Shown: one piece after another, positions 7,800 through 15,431 of the stretch
Layout of the letters: each line of letters starts with the position of its first letter
Numbering within the stretch: the stretch's first letter is position 1
Translations under genes and position numbers: made by a program
Assembly: GCF_000430625.1 (NCBI RefSeq)
Contig: NZ_AUMJ01000060.1
Coordinates: 1-36,596 of the forward strand
Reading direction: 5' to 3'
Length of the DNA stretch: 36,596 bases
DNA from: Aneurinibacillus terranovensis DSM 18919
Lineage (GTDB): Bacteria > Bacillota > Bacilli > Aneurinibacillales > Aneurinibacillaceae
Notes under the pieces: model-generated
The model's input: the letters and a program-made list of their open reading frames with translations, nothing else
Database searches by the model: none
What the model was told of the DNA's origin: nothing

Positions 7800-8666
7800 A
7801 TGACAGAACGCAAACCGGAATGGTTAAAAATCAAATTAAATACAGGTGAGAATTTTAAAGACCTTAAGAAGATGATGCGCGGGAAGACTCTGCATACTGT
7901 TTGTGAAGAGGCTCGCTGCCCTAACATATATGAATGCTGGGCGAATCGAACAGCGACATTTATGATTTTAGGGGATTTATGCACCCGGGCATGCCGTTTT
8001 TGTGCTGTAAAAACGGGATTGCCTACAGAACTTGATTTAGCCGAACCTGAGCGGGTAGCAGAAGCGACTGAGCGGATGGGATTGAAGCATGTGGTTGTAA
8101 CTTCGGTTGCACGTGATGATTTAACGGATGGCGGAGCTTCCATTTTTGCGGAAACCATCAAAGCGATTCGTAAGCGAGTGCCGCTTTGCGGTGTGGAAGT
8201 ACTGATTCCTGATTTCTTGGGGAACTGGGATTCACTTAAAATTGTGATGGATGCAAAACCCGATATTTTGAACCATAATATTGAAACGGTGGAACGTTTA
8301 TCTGATCGGGTTCGCTCTAAAGCGAAATACGACCGCACGCTCGCACTGCTTTCTCAGGCCAAGACCATGCAGCCTTCCATACCGACAAAATCAAGCATTA
8401 TGATTGGCGTGGGAGAGACAACAGAGGAAATTGTTGCAACGATGGATGATCTGCGTCGTGCGAATGTTGATATTTTAACAATTGGGCAGTATTTACAGCC
8501 AACACCCAAGCATTTGAAAGTAGCGAAGTTTTACCATCCTGACGAGTTTTCATGGCTTAAAGAGGAAGGAATGAAGCGGGGATTTAAACATGTGGAATCC
8601 GGTCCGCTTGTACGCAGTTCTTACCATGCTCATGAGCAGGTGGAATCCGCAGTCGGCCATGCGTAA
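7800..8666 (+). CDS. lipA: Lipoyl synthase
   Basis: 288-aa radical-SAM enzyme that inserts two sulfurs into octanoyl groups on lipoyl-dependent enzyme subunits. Both cluster motifs are intact: auxiliary 4Fe-4S C-x4-C-x5-C ([12 protein letters not shown]) and radical-SAM CTRACRFC. The family C-terminal segment [10 protein letters not shown] is present, as are FCAVKTGLP and LNHNIETV. Possible starts are GTG 7788, ATG 7791 and ATG 7800. GGAG at 7785-7788 is far enough only for 7800, which gives [13 protein letters not shown], aligning with B. subtilis LipA near its [11 protein letters not shown]. It is divergent from the lytH-like gene, as in B. subtilis, and monocistronic with its own terminator. 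Confidence 0.96.
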   Translation: MTERKPEWLKIKLNTGENFKDLKKMMRGKTLHTVCEEARCPNIYECWANRTATFMILGDLCTRACRFCAVKTGLPTELDLAEPERVAEATERMGLKHVVVTSVARDDLTDGGASIFAETIKAIRKRVPLCGVEVLIPDFLGNWDSLKIVMDAKPDILNHNIETVERLSDRVRSKAKYDRTLALLSQAKTMQPSIPTKSSIMIGVGETTEEIVATMDDLRRANVDILTIGQYLQPTPKHLKVAKFYHPDEFSWLKEEGMKRGFKHVESGPLVRSSYHAHEQVESAVGHA

Positions 8667-8678
8667 AAAGAAGGAGGA

Positions 8679-8710
8679 AGCCCCGTTTCTTTACAGAAAC
8701 AGGGCTTTTT
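8679..8710 (+). terminator. Terminator after lipA
   Basis: Arms AGCCCCGTTTCT and AGAAACAGGGCT (one mismatch) around TTAC, then TTTTT. It lies between lipA and the convergent YhcN-family gene. Confidence 0.8.
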
Positions 8711-8763
8711 GCTTTAACGCTTAGAGAACGGATTGCTAATAGTTATACATGCCGCAAATACCA

Positions 8764-9786
8764 TTACCGGCTGCTGCTTGGTTGGTTCGTTGCCGATTTC
8801 GTGCAGAGGAAGTCCTGAGGACGGGTGGTGAAGCCAATCATTTTCTCGAACTGGGCGTCTGTCGCGTTGCTGAAAGTATTGGCATTTTGGGCGATTAAGT
8901 TTGACTTGTTGACGTCGTTCGTACTGTATACTTTGTAGTAGCGCGGACAGATGTTCTCAGCAGCCATGTGAACTTTTTGCAGACAGGAACGGGAAGCAGC
9001 CGGACTGGCACCGGCGGTATTACAGCCGACAAACGCTTGGTTATCGCCTGTAAGAACGGTCACTCCATTACAGCCTGGAATATTACTGGCAACGCTTGCT
9101 ATCGCATTGGCTAACTGTTGACGGTCAACGTATACGTTTTGGGCTGCCGTAGTTGACATTCCCTGAACGGAAGTACCAGTGCTTTGAGTAGTTGTGCGGT
9201 TATTCGTTTTGCCTGCGGTATTTCCAACTCGAGTAAATCCAATTATTGGTTTGCTTGTTGTACCAGTTAGGTTGGCAGCAATGTTTGTACCACCAGTCTG
9301 TGCTTTATAAATGGAGTATCCATTGGTTGTCGTGCCGGCATTAGTAAAGCCCTGATTAGTAAACATGTTGTTGCGCGTGTCATACGTACCATAACGCCCC
9401 GGAGTACCACTCAGAATATTACCTCGGGTGTCTGTGTCGTATCGTCCTGCAGCAGTACCGTACGTATTTGTGCCATAGCCTGGAGTGCCGGTGCCATAGC
9501 CAGTAGTGGTGCCGGTACGGTAGCCGGTGCCGTAGCCATAACCGGTAGTACCGTAGTATCCGGTAGTACCTGTGCCGTATCCTGTGGTGCCTGTACCATA
9601 GCCGGTAGTTCTAGTGCCGTAACCGGTCGTTCCGGTTGTCGTTCCGTGTGTATTCGTTCCCGTCGTACCGACTCCGGTACGAGGTGCGCCTACATTGTTT
9701 GTTCTTGTTCCAGGATTTGCGGGACTACAAGCGGCAAGTGACGCGGCAAGGGCAGCTGCAGACAATACTGATATAATTTTTTTCAT
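8764..9786 (-). CDS. YhcN/YlaJ-family sporulation lipoprotein with Gly/Tyr/Thr-rich repeat
   Basis: 340 aa. The start at 9786 follows GGAGGTGG and opens MKKIISVLSAAALAASLAAC, a lipoprotein signal with lipobox LAAC. The reading frame continues upstream to 10050, but that part has no such site. Residues about 30-135 are low complexity, built of TTGYGTG- and GYRTG-type units. The C-terminal part carries the YhcN/YlaJ domain (RQQLANAIASVASNIPGCNG, TVLTGDNQAFVGC) and ends in a Cys-containing tail. Family members are spore-associated lipoproteins, so expression in the forespore is likely by analogy; no sporulation promoter was confidently read. The repeat is longer than in B. subtilis YhcN. Confidence 0.85.
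   Translation of the reverse strand: MKKIISVLSAAALAASLAACSPANPGTRTNNVGAPRTGVGTTGTNTHGTTTGTTGYGTRTTGYGTGTTGYGTGTTGYYGTTGYGYGTGYRTGTTTGYGTGTPGYGTNTYGTAAGRYDTDTRGNILSGTPGRYGTYDTRNNMFTNQGFTNAGTTTNGYSIYKAQTGGTNIAANLTGTTSKPIIGFTRVGNTAGKTNNRTTTQSTGTSVQGMSTTAAQNVYVDRQQLANAIASVASNIPGCNGVTVLTGDNQAFVGCNTAGASPAASRSCLQKVHMAAENICPRYYKVYSTNDVNKSNLIAQNANTFSNATDAQFEKMIGFTTRPQDFLCTKSATNQPSSSR
9465..9665 (-). repeat. Degenerate tandem repeat inside the YhcN-family gene
   Basis: Short units such as GGTAGTACCTGTGCCGTA recur with variation and encode Thr-Gly-Tyr-Gly-Thr-type motifs on the minus strand. Such arrays expand and contract by slippage, so length may vary between strains. It is a coding repeat, not a CRISPR: units are not exact and there are no unique spacers. 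Confidence 0.75.
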
Positions 9787-9843
9787 TGTTCCACCTCCTA
9801 CAATGTAGGCTAACCAGAGTCGGGAAATACTTTTCGTGGCAAA

Positions 9844-9875
9844 TTTGTGCGGATTCCCGAAAAATGTGGTAAAAT
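9844..9875 (+). promoter_or_regulatory. Putative promoter of yutD
   Basis: An extended -10, TGG next to TAAAAT (9867-9875), with a TTGTGC-like -35 at 9845-9850. The 19-bp spacer is long, but the TG extension can compensate. It lies 40 bp before the yutD start. Confidence 0.4.
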
Positions 9876-9912
9876 AAATGCGGCATACCTTGCGTTTTAA
9901 GGAGGGCTCGAA

Positions 9913-10362
9913 GTGATACGGATCCAAGGAAACGTCTATGAGCTGATTGAGGAAAATAAAAATGGTTTTAAACTGGAAGCCGTTAAAGAACGTTACAGTG
10001 ATATTCTTAATAAATTTGACTATCTGGTAGGCGACTGGGGATACGGCCAACTTCGATTAAAAGGCTTGTTTGAAGACACAAACCGGAAAGCTCCTTACGA
10101 TTCACGCCTTAGTTTTCTCGATGAATATCTGTTGGAATATTGCAATTTTGGCTGTGCTTATTTTGTGTTGAAGAAAAGTAAAGAACCGGGCCAATCCAAT
10201 GTAGAGGAAACCGATGTCGTCGAGCCCGAGGATCACGAGAATGAGTCCAGAAAAGCGGAAAAAGCGGAGGGACATTTTACGCAGGATACGAGGGATCCGA
10301 AACGGCGGGAGCGACGCAGACAGCGGCCGCGCAGAAAAAATAAAGAAACGCAGGAAGTATAA
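9913..10362 (+). CDS. yutD: YutD family protein
   Basis: 149 aa of the YutD-like family, conserved in Bacillales and of unknown biochemical function. The conserved core is in the first 95 residues (FDYLVGDWGYGQLRLKGLFE; LDEYLLEYCNFGCAYFVLKK). An acidic linker and a strongly basic tail (RDPKRRERRRQRPRRKNK) follow, which would suit nucleic-acid or membrane contact. The start is GTG 9913 with GGAGGG upstream. Its place near lipA and yutE/yutF matches the B. subtilis order. Confidence 0.88.
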   Translation: MIRIQGNVYELIEENKNGFKLEAVKERYSDILNKFDYLVGDWGYGQLRLKGLFEDTNRKAPYDSRLSFLDEYLLEYCNFGCAYFVLKKSKEPGQSNVEETDVVEPEDHENESRKAEKAEGHFTQDTRDPKRRERRRQRPRRKNKETQEV

Positions 10363-10376
10363 GCTTCGGTCATGAT

Positions 10377-10406
10377 AAAAACAGCCTTAATAAAGGCTGT
10401 TTTTTG
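10377..10406. terminator. Bidirectional terminator between yutD and the DUF3055 gene
   Basis: AAAA ACAGCCTT AATA AAGGCTGT TTTTTT: a perfect 8-bp stem with an A tract before and a T tract after, serving the convergent genes on both sides. Confidence 0.85.
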
Positions 10407-10422
10407 GTCTGATGCGAAGCGT

Positions 10423-10707
10423 TTATATACTGACATAAAGAAATTCGCGAAGTTCTCTGGCTTCTTCTTCTTTCATATTGAACACTTCTTCCAAATAACC
10501 GGGTTCATCTAGGTCTTTTTGCCCGAGAATGGCCATCCGGCTGGTTTGGATATTTAACACAATGCTTTTTCCGTAGAAATTTCCTGTTTTTATAATGGCC
10601 ACATCGTGGCGGCCAACCTCACCCATAAAGCTTACATAACGAATTTTCGTTTCTTCGGAATGGTCATATAAAAACATTAACTCTTCATGTTCCTGCATGG
10701 CAATCAC
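10423..10707 (-). CDS. DUF3055 family protein
   Basis: 94-aa soluble protein matching the DUF3055 family of Bacillales by its pattern LYDHSEETKIRYVSFMGE, then IIKTGNFYGKSIVLNIQTS, then DLDEPGYLEEVF and a C-terminal EEEARELREFLY. Function is unknown. GTG 10707 is taken as start since AAGGAG ends 4 nt upstream; ATG 10698 is the alternative and would leave a 13-nt gap. It is monocistronic and convergent with yutD. Confidence 0.8.
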   Translation of the reverse strand: MIAMQEHEELMFLYDHSEETKIRYVSFMGEVGRHDVAIIKTGNFYGKSIVLNIQTSRMAILGQKDLDEPGYLEEVFNMKEEEARELREFLYVSI

Positions 10708-10817
10708 CCTGCTCCTTTTAGTACTTTTCGAACTATAATCATTGTAACATATATAAAAAAGCCTCGTTGTGCTGTGTATGCTCTAATTTTTTATTCATGT
10801 TAACCGTGTTGCAGTCA

Positions 10818-10826
10818 TGGTATACT
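10818..10826 (+). promoter_or_regulatory. Extended -10 promoter for the 37-aa peptide and yutE
   Basis: TGG TATACT at 10818-10826 is an extended -10 element. No good -35 lies at the standard distance (TTAACC at 10800 is 15 bp away). The leader is about 35 nt before the first start codon. Confidence 0.5.
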
Positions 10827-10860
10827 GTAACGAGATAATCATCGCAGAGGTGATGGAAAA

Positions 10861-10974
10861 GTGAGTAAAATGAACATGATGGATATTATGCAGGGAGTTA
10901 CCATTCTAGTCGCCCTTGTTTTAACTTTTGCGGTAACGATCACATATACTAAATTTAAGAAAAAAAAACCATAG
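10861..10974 (+). CDS. Small single-pass membrane protein (37 aa)
   Basis: GTG start at 10861 with AGAGGTGAT 5 nt upstream. The peptide starts MSKMNMMDIMQG, has one hydrophobic segment (VTILVALVLTFAVTITY, about residues 13-29) and ends in a basic stretch FKKKKP, so the C terminus should face the cytoplasm. Its stop lies 9 bp before the yutE start, and AGGAG beside the stop serves yutE, so the two are translated from one message. I do not recognise a family. Confidence 0.65.
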   Translation: MSKMNMMDIMQGVTILVALVLTFAVTITYTKFKKKKP

Positions 10975-10983
10975 GAGAAAAAG

Positions 10984-11409
10984 ATGTATCAGGTAAATGT
11001 TTCAAAAATAGAAGAAACGCTTTTATTTTTAGAAGAAACACTTCATTCCATCCAGCCCCTGATTAAGGAAAATAAAGTAACCGATAACCCGGTTTATTGC
11101 CTCGCTTTGGAGAGAGCGCTTCATATTGCCATTGAATCGATTGCGGATGTAGGAAATCATTTGATTGACGGGTTTATCATGCGCGACCCGGGGAGCTATG
11201 AAGATATTGTTGAGATTCTGCGTGATGAGAACGTGATTTCAGATGCGATGTCTCAATCCCTTAAGGGAGTAGTCACGTTTCGCCGGGATCTGATTACTCA
11301 TTTTATAAGCATCGATGATGCAAAAGTGTTTTGGCTTCTTTACGATTCCTATGCAATGTTGAATCAATTTCCAGTTTGTGTACGTGAGTATCTGAAAAAT
11401 GAGTTGTAA
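10984..11409 (+). CDS. yutE: YutE, HepT-like (DUF86) family protein
   Basis: 141 aa, all-helical, of the DUF86/HepT-like family. HepT toxins carry an R-x4-6-H-x-Y motif; here RRDLITHF near residues 98-105 keeps Arg and His but has Phe for the Tyr. No MntA-type nucleotidyltransferase antitoxin gene is adjacent, as is usual for the Bacillus yutE position, so a housekeeping role is more likely than a toxin-antitoxin pair. The start is ATG 10984 after AGGAG. Confidence 0.85.
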   Translation: MYQVNVSKIEETLLFLEETLHSIQPLIKENKVTDNPVYCLALERALHIAIESIADVGNHLIDGFIMRDPGSYEDIVEILRDENVISDAMSQSLKGVVTFRRDLITHFISIDDAKVFWLLYDSYAMLNQFPVCVREYLKNEL

Positions 11410-11455
11410 CTCGATAACAATGTTAATATAGTTTTTATATATTTTAATATAAAAA

Positions 11456-11484
11456 TTTACTTACCTTAATAAATCGGGTACAAT
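11456..11484 (+). promoter_or_regulatory. Promoter of the DeoR/SufR-like regulator gene
   Basis: -35 TTTACT (11456-11461), a 17-bp spacer and -10 TACAAT (11479-11484), 24 bp before the start codon. The AT-rich stretch upstream holds a direct repeat of TTAATATA, which may be an upstream or operator element. Confidence 0.55.
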
Positions 11485-11508
11485 AGAATGAGGGAAGGTG
11501 AGGAAGCG

Positions 11509-12156
11509 ATGAACAAAGACAAATCCTCTACTACGAGAAATCAGATACTGCATATGCTTAAAGTAAAAGGTTCCATGACGGTTGGAGATATGGCAGAAGA
11601 GCTGGGAATTACCGAAATGGCTGTACGCCGTCATTTAAATACTCTTGAACGGGACAATCTTATTCAAGCCCGATTGCTGCGGCAGGCGATGGGGCGTCCG
11701 ACGAATGTGTACTCCCTTTCAGAAGAAGCTGACAAAATTTTTCCGAAGAACTATCACGATTTATCGCTCGAATTATTGAATGATATTCAAGAACTCCAGG
11801 GTTCTGAGATGGTGGAAGCGTTATTTAACCGGAGGACGCAGCGATTACAGAATACGTATATGGACATCGTTTCCTCCAACAGCGATTTAGACAGAAAATT
11901 AAAGCTTTTAGCCCAGCTGCAAAATGAAAAAGGGTACATGGTCGAAGTAAAGAAGGATGAAGAAACAGGCAAATATTTCTTTGTTGAGTCTAACTGCCCG
12001 ATTTCTAACGTAGCCAAAGAATACACGTATGCATGTAATTGCGAAAAGACGCTGTTTAAAAAAGTGCTTAACGCCGAAGTTGAGCAGGAAGAATGTATGG
12101 CTACAGGTGGAGACAATTGCGTTTATATTATTGAGGAAAAAAGAAGTGAAGAATAA
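11509..12156 (+). CDS. DeoR/SufR-like HTH regulator with cysteine-rich (Fe-S type) C-terminal domain
   Basis: 215 aa. A winged helix-turn-helix (MTVGDMAEELGITEMAVRRH, about residues 22-42, with wing GRPTNVYSLSEEA) is followed by a sensor domain with five cysteines near the C terminus. These sit in NCPI, then C-N-C twelve residues later, then EECMATGGDNC. The pattern resembles COG2345/SufR-type regulators, in which cysteines hold an Fe-S cluster. The start is ATG 11509 (GGTGAGG upstream), not the in-frame ATG at 11488. It is a single-gene unit with its own promoter and terminator, inside a block rich in Fe-S genes (lipA, yutI, yutM), so Fe-S or redox sensing is a reasonable inference. Confidence 0.82.
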   Translation: MNKDKSSTTRNQILHMLKVKGSMTVGDMAEELGITEMAVRRHLNTLERDNLIQARLLRQAMGRPTNVYSLSEEADKIFPKNYHDLSLELLNDIQELQGSEMVEALFNRRTQRLQNTYMDIVSSNSDLDRKLKLLAQLQNEKGYMVEVKKDEETGKYFFVESNCPISNVAKEYTYACNCEKTLFKKVLNAEVEQEECMATGGDNCVYIIEEKRSEE

Positions 12157-12184
12157 AAGCAACCGGGTATGCGGTTGCTTTTTC
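12157..12184 (+). terminator. Terminator after the SufR-like regulator gene
   Basis: AAGCAACCG and CGGTTGCTT form a perfect stem around GGTATG, followed by TTT. Confidence 0.85.
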
Positions 12185-12241
12185 ATATGTAAGAAATAAG
12201 AAATAATAAATACATAATAAATCCGGAGGGTCACGGGAAAG

Positions 12242-13042
12242 ATGGCAGAAAAATCATATAAAGGGTATTTACTCGATTTAGATGGCACCGTTTATAAAGG
12301 AAAAACGGCGATTGTCGAAGCGGTGCAATTTATCCGTAAATTAAAGGAGCGAAGTCTCCCGTATTTATACGTAACCAATAATTCGTCCTTAACGCCGGCT
12401 CAACTGAAAGAACGCTTGGAAAACATCGGAATAGAAGCAAAGGAGGGTGATTTCTTTACTTCCAGTATGGCTGCCGCGGCTGTCATGAAAAATATGGACA
12501 AGCACAAAAACCACACGCAAGCTTCATCAGAAATACGTGTGCTCGCTATCGGCGAAACAGGACTTCACACCGCACTGGCAACAGCAGGGTTTCAAATCGT
12601 TAATCAGCCGCCCGCTTCTTATGTAGTCGTCGGCATTGACCGCTCGTTTACGTATGAAAAAATGAAGCATGCAACGCTCGCTATTAACCAGGGGGCAGCG
12701 TTTATTTCTACAAACCGTGATCGGGCGGTTCCGACCGAAGAAGGATTGGTGCCGGGAAATGGGGCAATTACCGCATCGATTGCCTGCGCAACAGGGAAGG
12801 AGCCCATGTACGTAGGGAAGCCGGAAGCGGCTATCGTAAATCTGGCTCTTGAACGGTTACATTTACAGACGAAGGAAGTGTTACTGATCGGAGATAATTT
12901 AGAAACCGACATTGCTGCAGGAGCAAAAAGCGGTATGGACACGCTTCTGGTGTATACCGGATTCAGCCGAAAAGAGGACGTCGAAAAATCAGCGGTAAAG
13001 CCAACGTATACAGCGGAACATTTGCTGCAGTGGAATATATAA
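12242..13042 (+). CDS. yutF: YutF, HAD-superfamily (NagD-like) phosphatase
   Basis: 266 aa, HAD class IIA. Motif I is DLDGTVYKG, with nucleophile and acid/base Asp in the N-terminal 20 residues. Motif II is VTNNSS, the C2 cap has STNRDRAVPTEEGLVPGNGA, motif III Lys is in YVGKPEAA, and motif IV is IGDNLETDI. The length fits the TIGR01457 group. It probably dephosphorylates small sugar phosphates or nucleotides; the exact substrate is not set by sequence. GGAGGG precedes the ATG by about 10 nt. Confidence 0.9.
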   Translation: MAEKSYKGYLLDLDGTVYKGKTAIVEAVQFIRKLKERSLPYLYVTNNSSLTPAQLKERLENIGIEAKEGDFFTSSMAAAAVMKNMDKHKNHTQASSEIRVLAIGETGLHTALATAGFQIVNQPPASYVVVGIDRSFTYEKMKHATLAINQGAAFISTNRDRAVPTEEGLVPGNGAITASIACATGKEPMYVGKPEAAIVNLALERLHLQTKEVLLIGDNLETDIAAGAKSGMDTLLVYTGFSRKEDVEKSAVKPTYTAEHLLQWNI

Positions 13043-13048
13043 AGGCAG

Positions 13049-13080
13049 AAGACCCGGAGAACGGGTCTTTGTTTTCTTTA
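13049..13080. terminator. Terminator shared by yutF and yutG
   Basis: AAGACCCG and CGGGTCTT around GAGAA, followed by TGTTTTCTTT. It lies between the convergent yutF and yutG genes, whose ends are about 35 bp apart. Confidence 0.75.
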
Positions 13081-13587
13081 ATCGGCATGAAATTGGCTGT
13101 GCGCCAGACGACTGGCCGACGACGCTGCGATAGCGCCCACAATATCGTCAAGGAACGTATGGATTTTTCCACTCTGCTTATCATTTAATTTAGCGAGAAT
13201 TCCTGGTTTGATTTTATCGATATATCCATAATTTGTAAATCCTATGCTTCCGTATACATTTAGAATAGAGAGAGCGATCACCTCGTCCACACCGTACAAT
13301 CCTTCATCTGCTTTTACCATTTGCTGCAGTGGTTCCATAAGCATGCCCTGTTCAGCCAGCAAATCAAGCTGCACACCGGTTATAATCGCGTTTTGAACTT
13401 CTCTTTTTTTAAGAACCTCATGGATATGCATACGGCATTCTTCCCTGGTAAGTTTCGGGTAGTAATCTTGTTGAAGAAAATAAACGAGTTCTATGATATC
13501 ATCTACGGTTACGCCGCGCTTTTGCAAAAGCCCCAGAGCAGTACTGTGCAGGTCGCTGTTTCGTACGGCTGTCATCAATTTGCTCAT
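13078..13587 (-). CDS. yutG: YutG, phosphatidylglycerophosphatase A-like protein
   Basis: 169 aa matching YutG of Bacillus. Conserved blocks are RGVTVDDIIELVYFLQQDYY, KKREVQNAIITGVQLDLLAE, YGVDEVIALSILNVYGSIG and LNDKQSGKIHTFLDDIVGA. The family belongs to the PgpA-like phosphatases, which dephosphorylate phosphatidylglycerophosphate. YutG lacks the membrane helix of E. coli PgpA, so the real substrate is less certain. ATG 13587 is preferred (AAGGA upstream); the frame stays open to 13629. Confidence 0.88.
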   Translation of the reverse strand: MSKLMTAVRNSDLHSTALGLLQKRGVTVDDIIELVYFLQQDYYPKLTREECRMHIHEVLKKREVQNAIITGVQLDLLAEQGMLMEPLQQMVKADEGLYGVDEVIALSILNVYGSIGFTNYGYIDKIKPGILAKLNDKQSGKIHTFLDDIVGAIAASSASRLAHSQFHAD

Positions 13588-13634
13588 CCGTTTCCGTCCT
13601 TTACAGAGGAATTTATGGGACTTTCCCACTTTTG

Positions 13635-14423
13635 TTACTGTTCCCTGACCTGCCGATATTTATTTAGGACATCTTTGCCACCGGTAACTTCAAGCACAGA
13701 TCCGGTGATAAAATCCGACGATTCCATGCAAAAAAAGGAAATTGCCCTTGCGATATCTTCTCCTGTCCCCGGGCGCCCTACAGGGTTGTCGGGGTCGTAC
13801 ATGCCATGTACATCGGAAATCTTTTTTTGTTTAGCGTCCCCGATGATATCACCGGGACAAACCATATTCGCTGTAATTCCGTACTCCGCCTCTTCGAGCG
13901 AAATGGTGCGGGTCAGCGATACGAGCCCCACTTTCGCGGCTGCGAAAGCTGACCGGTACGCCCACCCGGGAGCGCTCATCGCCTTCTCAAACCCGATAGT
14001 AATAATTCGGCCCCATTTATTTTCCCGCATGTGGGGTATTGCCGAACGGCATAAATAAAAAGCGCTGGAAAGATTGCCGTTTATCATCATGTGCCACTCT
14101 TCTATACTGTATTCGGTTAATTTTTTGCGTTCTTTTATGTAAGGTCCTGCGTTGAGAATCAGGATATCAAGCGAATTCCAGCGGGAAATTACCGTGTTAA
14201 CGATATGAGAGGCGTCATCTGGATTGCTTACATCCCCTTTGACCAGGAGGACATCTGCTTTATACTGGGCTGTTAATGTATCACGAAGGTCTTGCGCTTC
14301 CTTATCGCTTGAGCGATAATTGATGGCGATCCGAATTCCACGGCTTGCCAGCTCATGGGCAATTTGTACGCCAAGCCCTTTTGCGCTTCCTGTAATAAGA
14401 GCAGTCCGACTGTTTTTCAACAA
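13635..14423 (-). CDS. SDR-family protein with altered catalytic residues (FabG-like)
   Basis: 262-aa Rossmann-fold short-chain dehydrogenase/reductase. The cofactor motif TGSAKGLG (residues 11-18) and structural NAG (91-93) are intact, and NYRSSDK suggests NADP(H). The catalytic Tyr-x3-Lys is Phe160-AAA-Lys164, and the expected Ser region reads ITIGFEKA with no Ser, so two of the usual catalytic residues are missing. I recall a similar YRSAFAAAK stretch in Bacillus YmfI-type proteins, so this may be a family trait. It may bind nucleotide without classical reductase activity. The gene ends 48 bp from the yutG start, on the same strand. Confidence 0.82.
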   Translation of the reverse strand: MLKNSRTALITGSAKGLGVQIAHELASRGIRIAINYRSSDKEAQDLRDTLTAQYKADVLLVKGDVSNPDDASHIVNTVISRWNSLDILILNAGPYIKERKKLTEYSIEEWHMMINGNLSSAFYLCRSAIPHMRENKWGRIITIGFEKAMSAPGWAYRSAFAAAKVGLVSLTRTISLEEAEYGITANMVCPGDIIGDAKQKKISDVHGMYDPDNPVGRPGTGEDIARAISFFCMESSDFITGSVLEVTGGKDVLNKYRQVREQ

Positions 14424-14520
14424 AAACCATCCTTCCTGCTTGGAATGTACTGTTAGGTTTGCTTTAATTGTATTATATAAAAGTTAGTGAAAGATAGTCT
14501 GAAAGTGTGGCGAAGGAATA

Positions 14521-15027
14521 GTGGACTTTTACTGTCATGATAAAAAGGGGTATTTGATTTATCTTACATTTAATCCGGAAAAGTTTTTGCCGGACGCTAA
14601 GCATGTGCTCGTATTTGCGTCGCCTGATACAACCGCTGCACGTTCTCCAGGAACACCTTCACAACTGGTTTTAACTCGCCATCGGCGGCGCGGCTGGGAA
14701 GTTCCGGGCGGTAAGGTTGAACCAGGGGAAACACCTGAAGCGGCGGCGCGGCGGGAGATGTACGAGGAAACAGGGATAAAACTCAAAAATCTAAAATGGA
14801 TTGGCCAATATACGATTAGCCCGGGTAAACATGCCGCAGATGTGATTGTGAAAAATATATACCGGGGAAACATTGACGAGTGGTCATCCTTGCCGGAAGG
14901 CTTTGAAACGATCGAATCGCGCCTTTTTCCTTTTACGCTGCAGCCGTTTAAAAAAGGTTACAGCGACTTTATTCAGGACAACTTGTTTCCGCTGGTGCGC
15001 AATTATTTCCAACAAAAAGCCCCCTAA
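14521..15027 (+). CDS. ytkD: Nudix hydrolase, YtkD-like
   Basis: 168 aa. The Nudix box is complete: [20 protein letters not shown] then ETGI (about residues 61-84), giving G-x5-E-x7-REUxEExGU with the metal-binding glutamates. The flanks [19 protein letters not shown] and VIVKNIYRG resemble B. subtilis YtkD, a (d)GTP/8-oxo-GTP pyrophosphatase also active on RNA 5' ends. The start is GTG 14521 with GAAGGA upstream. A 15-residue insert ([14 protein letters not shown]) lies before the third strand. The symbol is by similarity only. Confidence 0.8.
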   Translation: MDFYCHDKKGYLIYLTFNPEKFLPDAKHVLVFASPDTTAARSPGTPSQLVLTRHRRRGWEVPGGKVEPGETPEAAARREMYEETGIKLKNLKWIGQYTISPGKHAADVIVKNIYRGNIDEWSSLPEGFETIESRLFPFTLQPFKKGYSDFIQDNLFPLVRNYFQQKAP

Positions 15028-15048
15028 GCATGGCTTAAAGGGCTTTTT
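15014..15048. terminator. Terminator after the Nudix gene
   Basis: AAAAAGCCC and GGGCTTTTT with an inner TAAGC/GCTTA stem. It includes the last codons and stop of the Nudix gene and can also serve the minus-strand yutI. Confidence 0.8.
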
Positions 15049-15083
15049 GTAATCTATGTCCATATGTTGACATTCGAAAGTCA

Positions 15084-15311
15084 TTAAAATACTTGTTGAA
15101 CTTCCGTAATGCCTTCCACTTCTTCAATAAGTGCTCGCTCAATTCCGGCTTTAAGCGTGATTGTTGAACTCGGGCAGCTACCGCAGGCACCATGCAGACG
15201 GAGCTTAACAACGCCATCTTCAACATCAACCAATTCGCAATCCCCGCCATCACGTTGGAGGAACGGGCGTAACTTATCTAAAACCTCTTGCACTTCTTCA
15301 AATTGTGTCAT
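15084..15311 (-). CDS. yutI: NifU-like Fe-S scaffold domain protein YutI
   Basis: 75 aa consisting of the NifU C-terminal domain only: [20 protein letters not shown], then [16 protein letters not shown] with the CxxC pair that holds a transferable Fe-S cluster, and [10 protein letters not shown]. It is an Nfu-type scaffold or carrier. The start at 15311 follows AGGGGTG. It is divergent from mccA and close to lipA, a likely client, since Nfu proteins repair lipoyl synthase clusters in other bacteria. Confidence 0.93.
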   Translation of the reverse strand: MTQFEEVQEVLDKLRPFLQRDGGDCELVDVEDGVVKLRLHGACGSCPSSTITLKAGIERALIEEVEGITEVQQVF

Positions 15312-15415
15312 ACATTTTCACCCCTTTTCGATACATACTTATATTATAGTATTCATTTGTTTATAAATCCATGTTTTTAAACCTATCATTAAAGAAAAGG
15401 TTATTTTCGCCACGG

Positions 15416-15431
15416 TATTGGCTAAATGTCC
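15416..15431. repeat. 16-bp sequence repeated at 19743-19758
   Basis: TATTGGCTAAATGTCC occurs here and, exactly and in the same orientation, inside the decayed mqnE copy near 19.7 kb. Both copies are followed by a similar AT-rich run. Read on the minus strand this one gives LGHLANTV, like the mqnE remnant's IGHLANIV. It may be a further scrap of mqnE-like DNA in the yutI-mccA intergenic region. Confidence 0.5.

Noticed and set aside
9465-9665. CRISPR-like short repeats
   Set aside because: The units are inexact, have no unique spacers and encode the Gly/Tyr/Thr region of a clear protein.
9787-10050. Long N-terminal extension of the YhcN-family reading frame
   Set aside because: The strong ribosome binding site and lipoprotein signal start at 9786; the extension overlaps yutD on the other strand and has no start signal.
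10984-11409. HepT-MntA toxin-antitoxin pair
   Set aside because: The nucleotidyltransferase partner is missing and the Tyr of the RNase-type motif is Phe; yutE occurs alone in Bacillus too.
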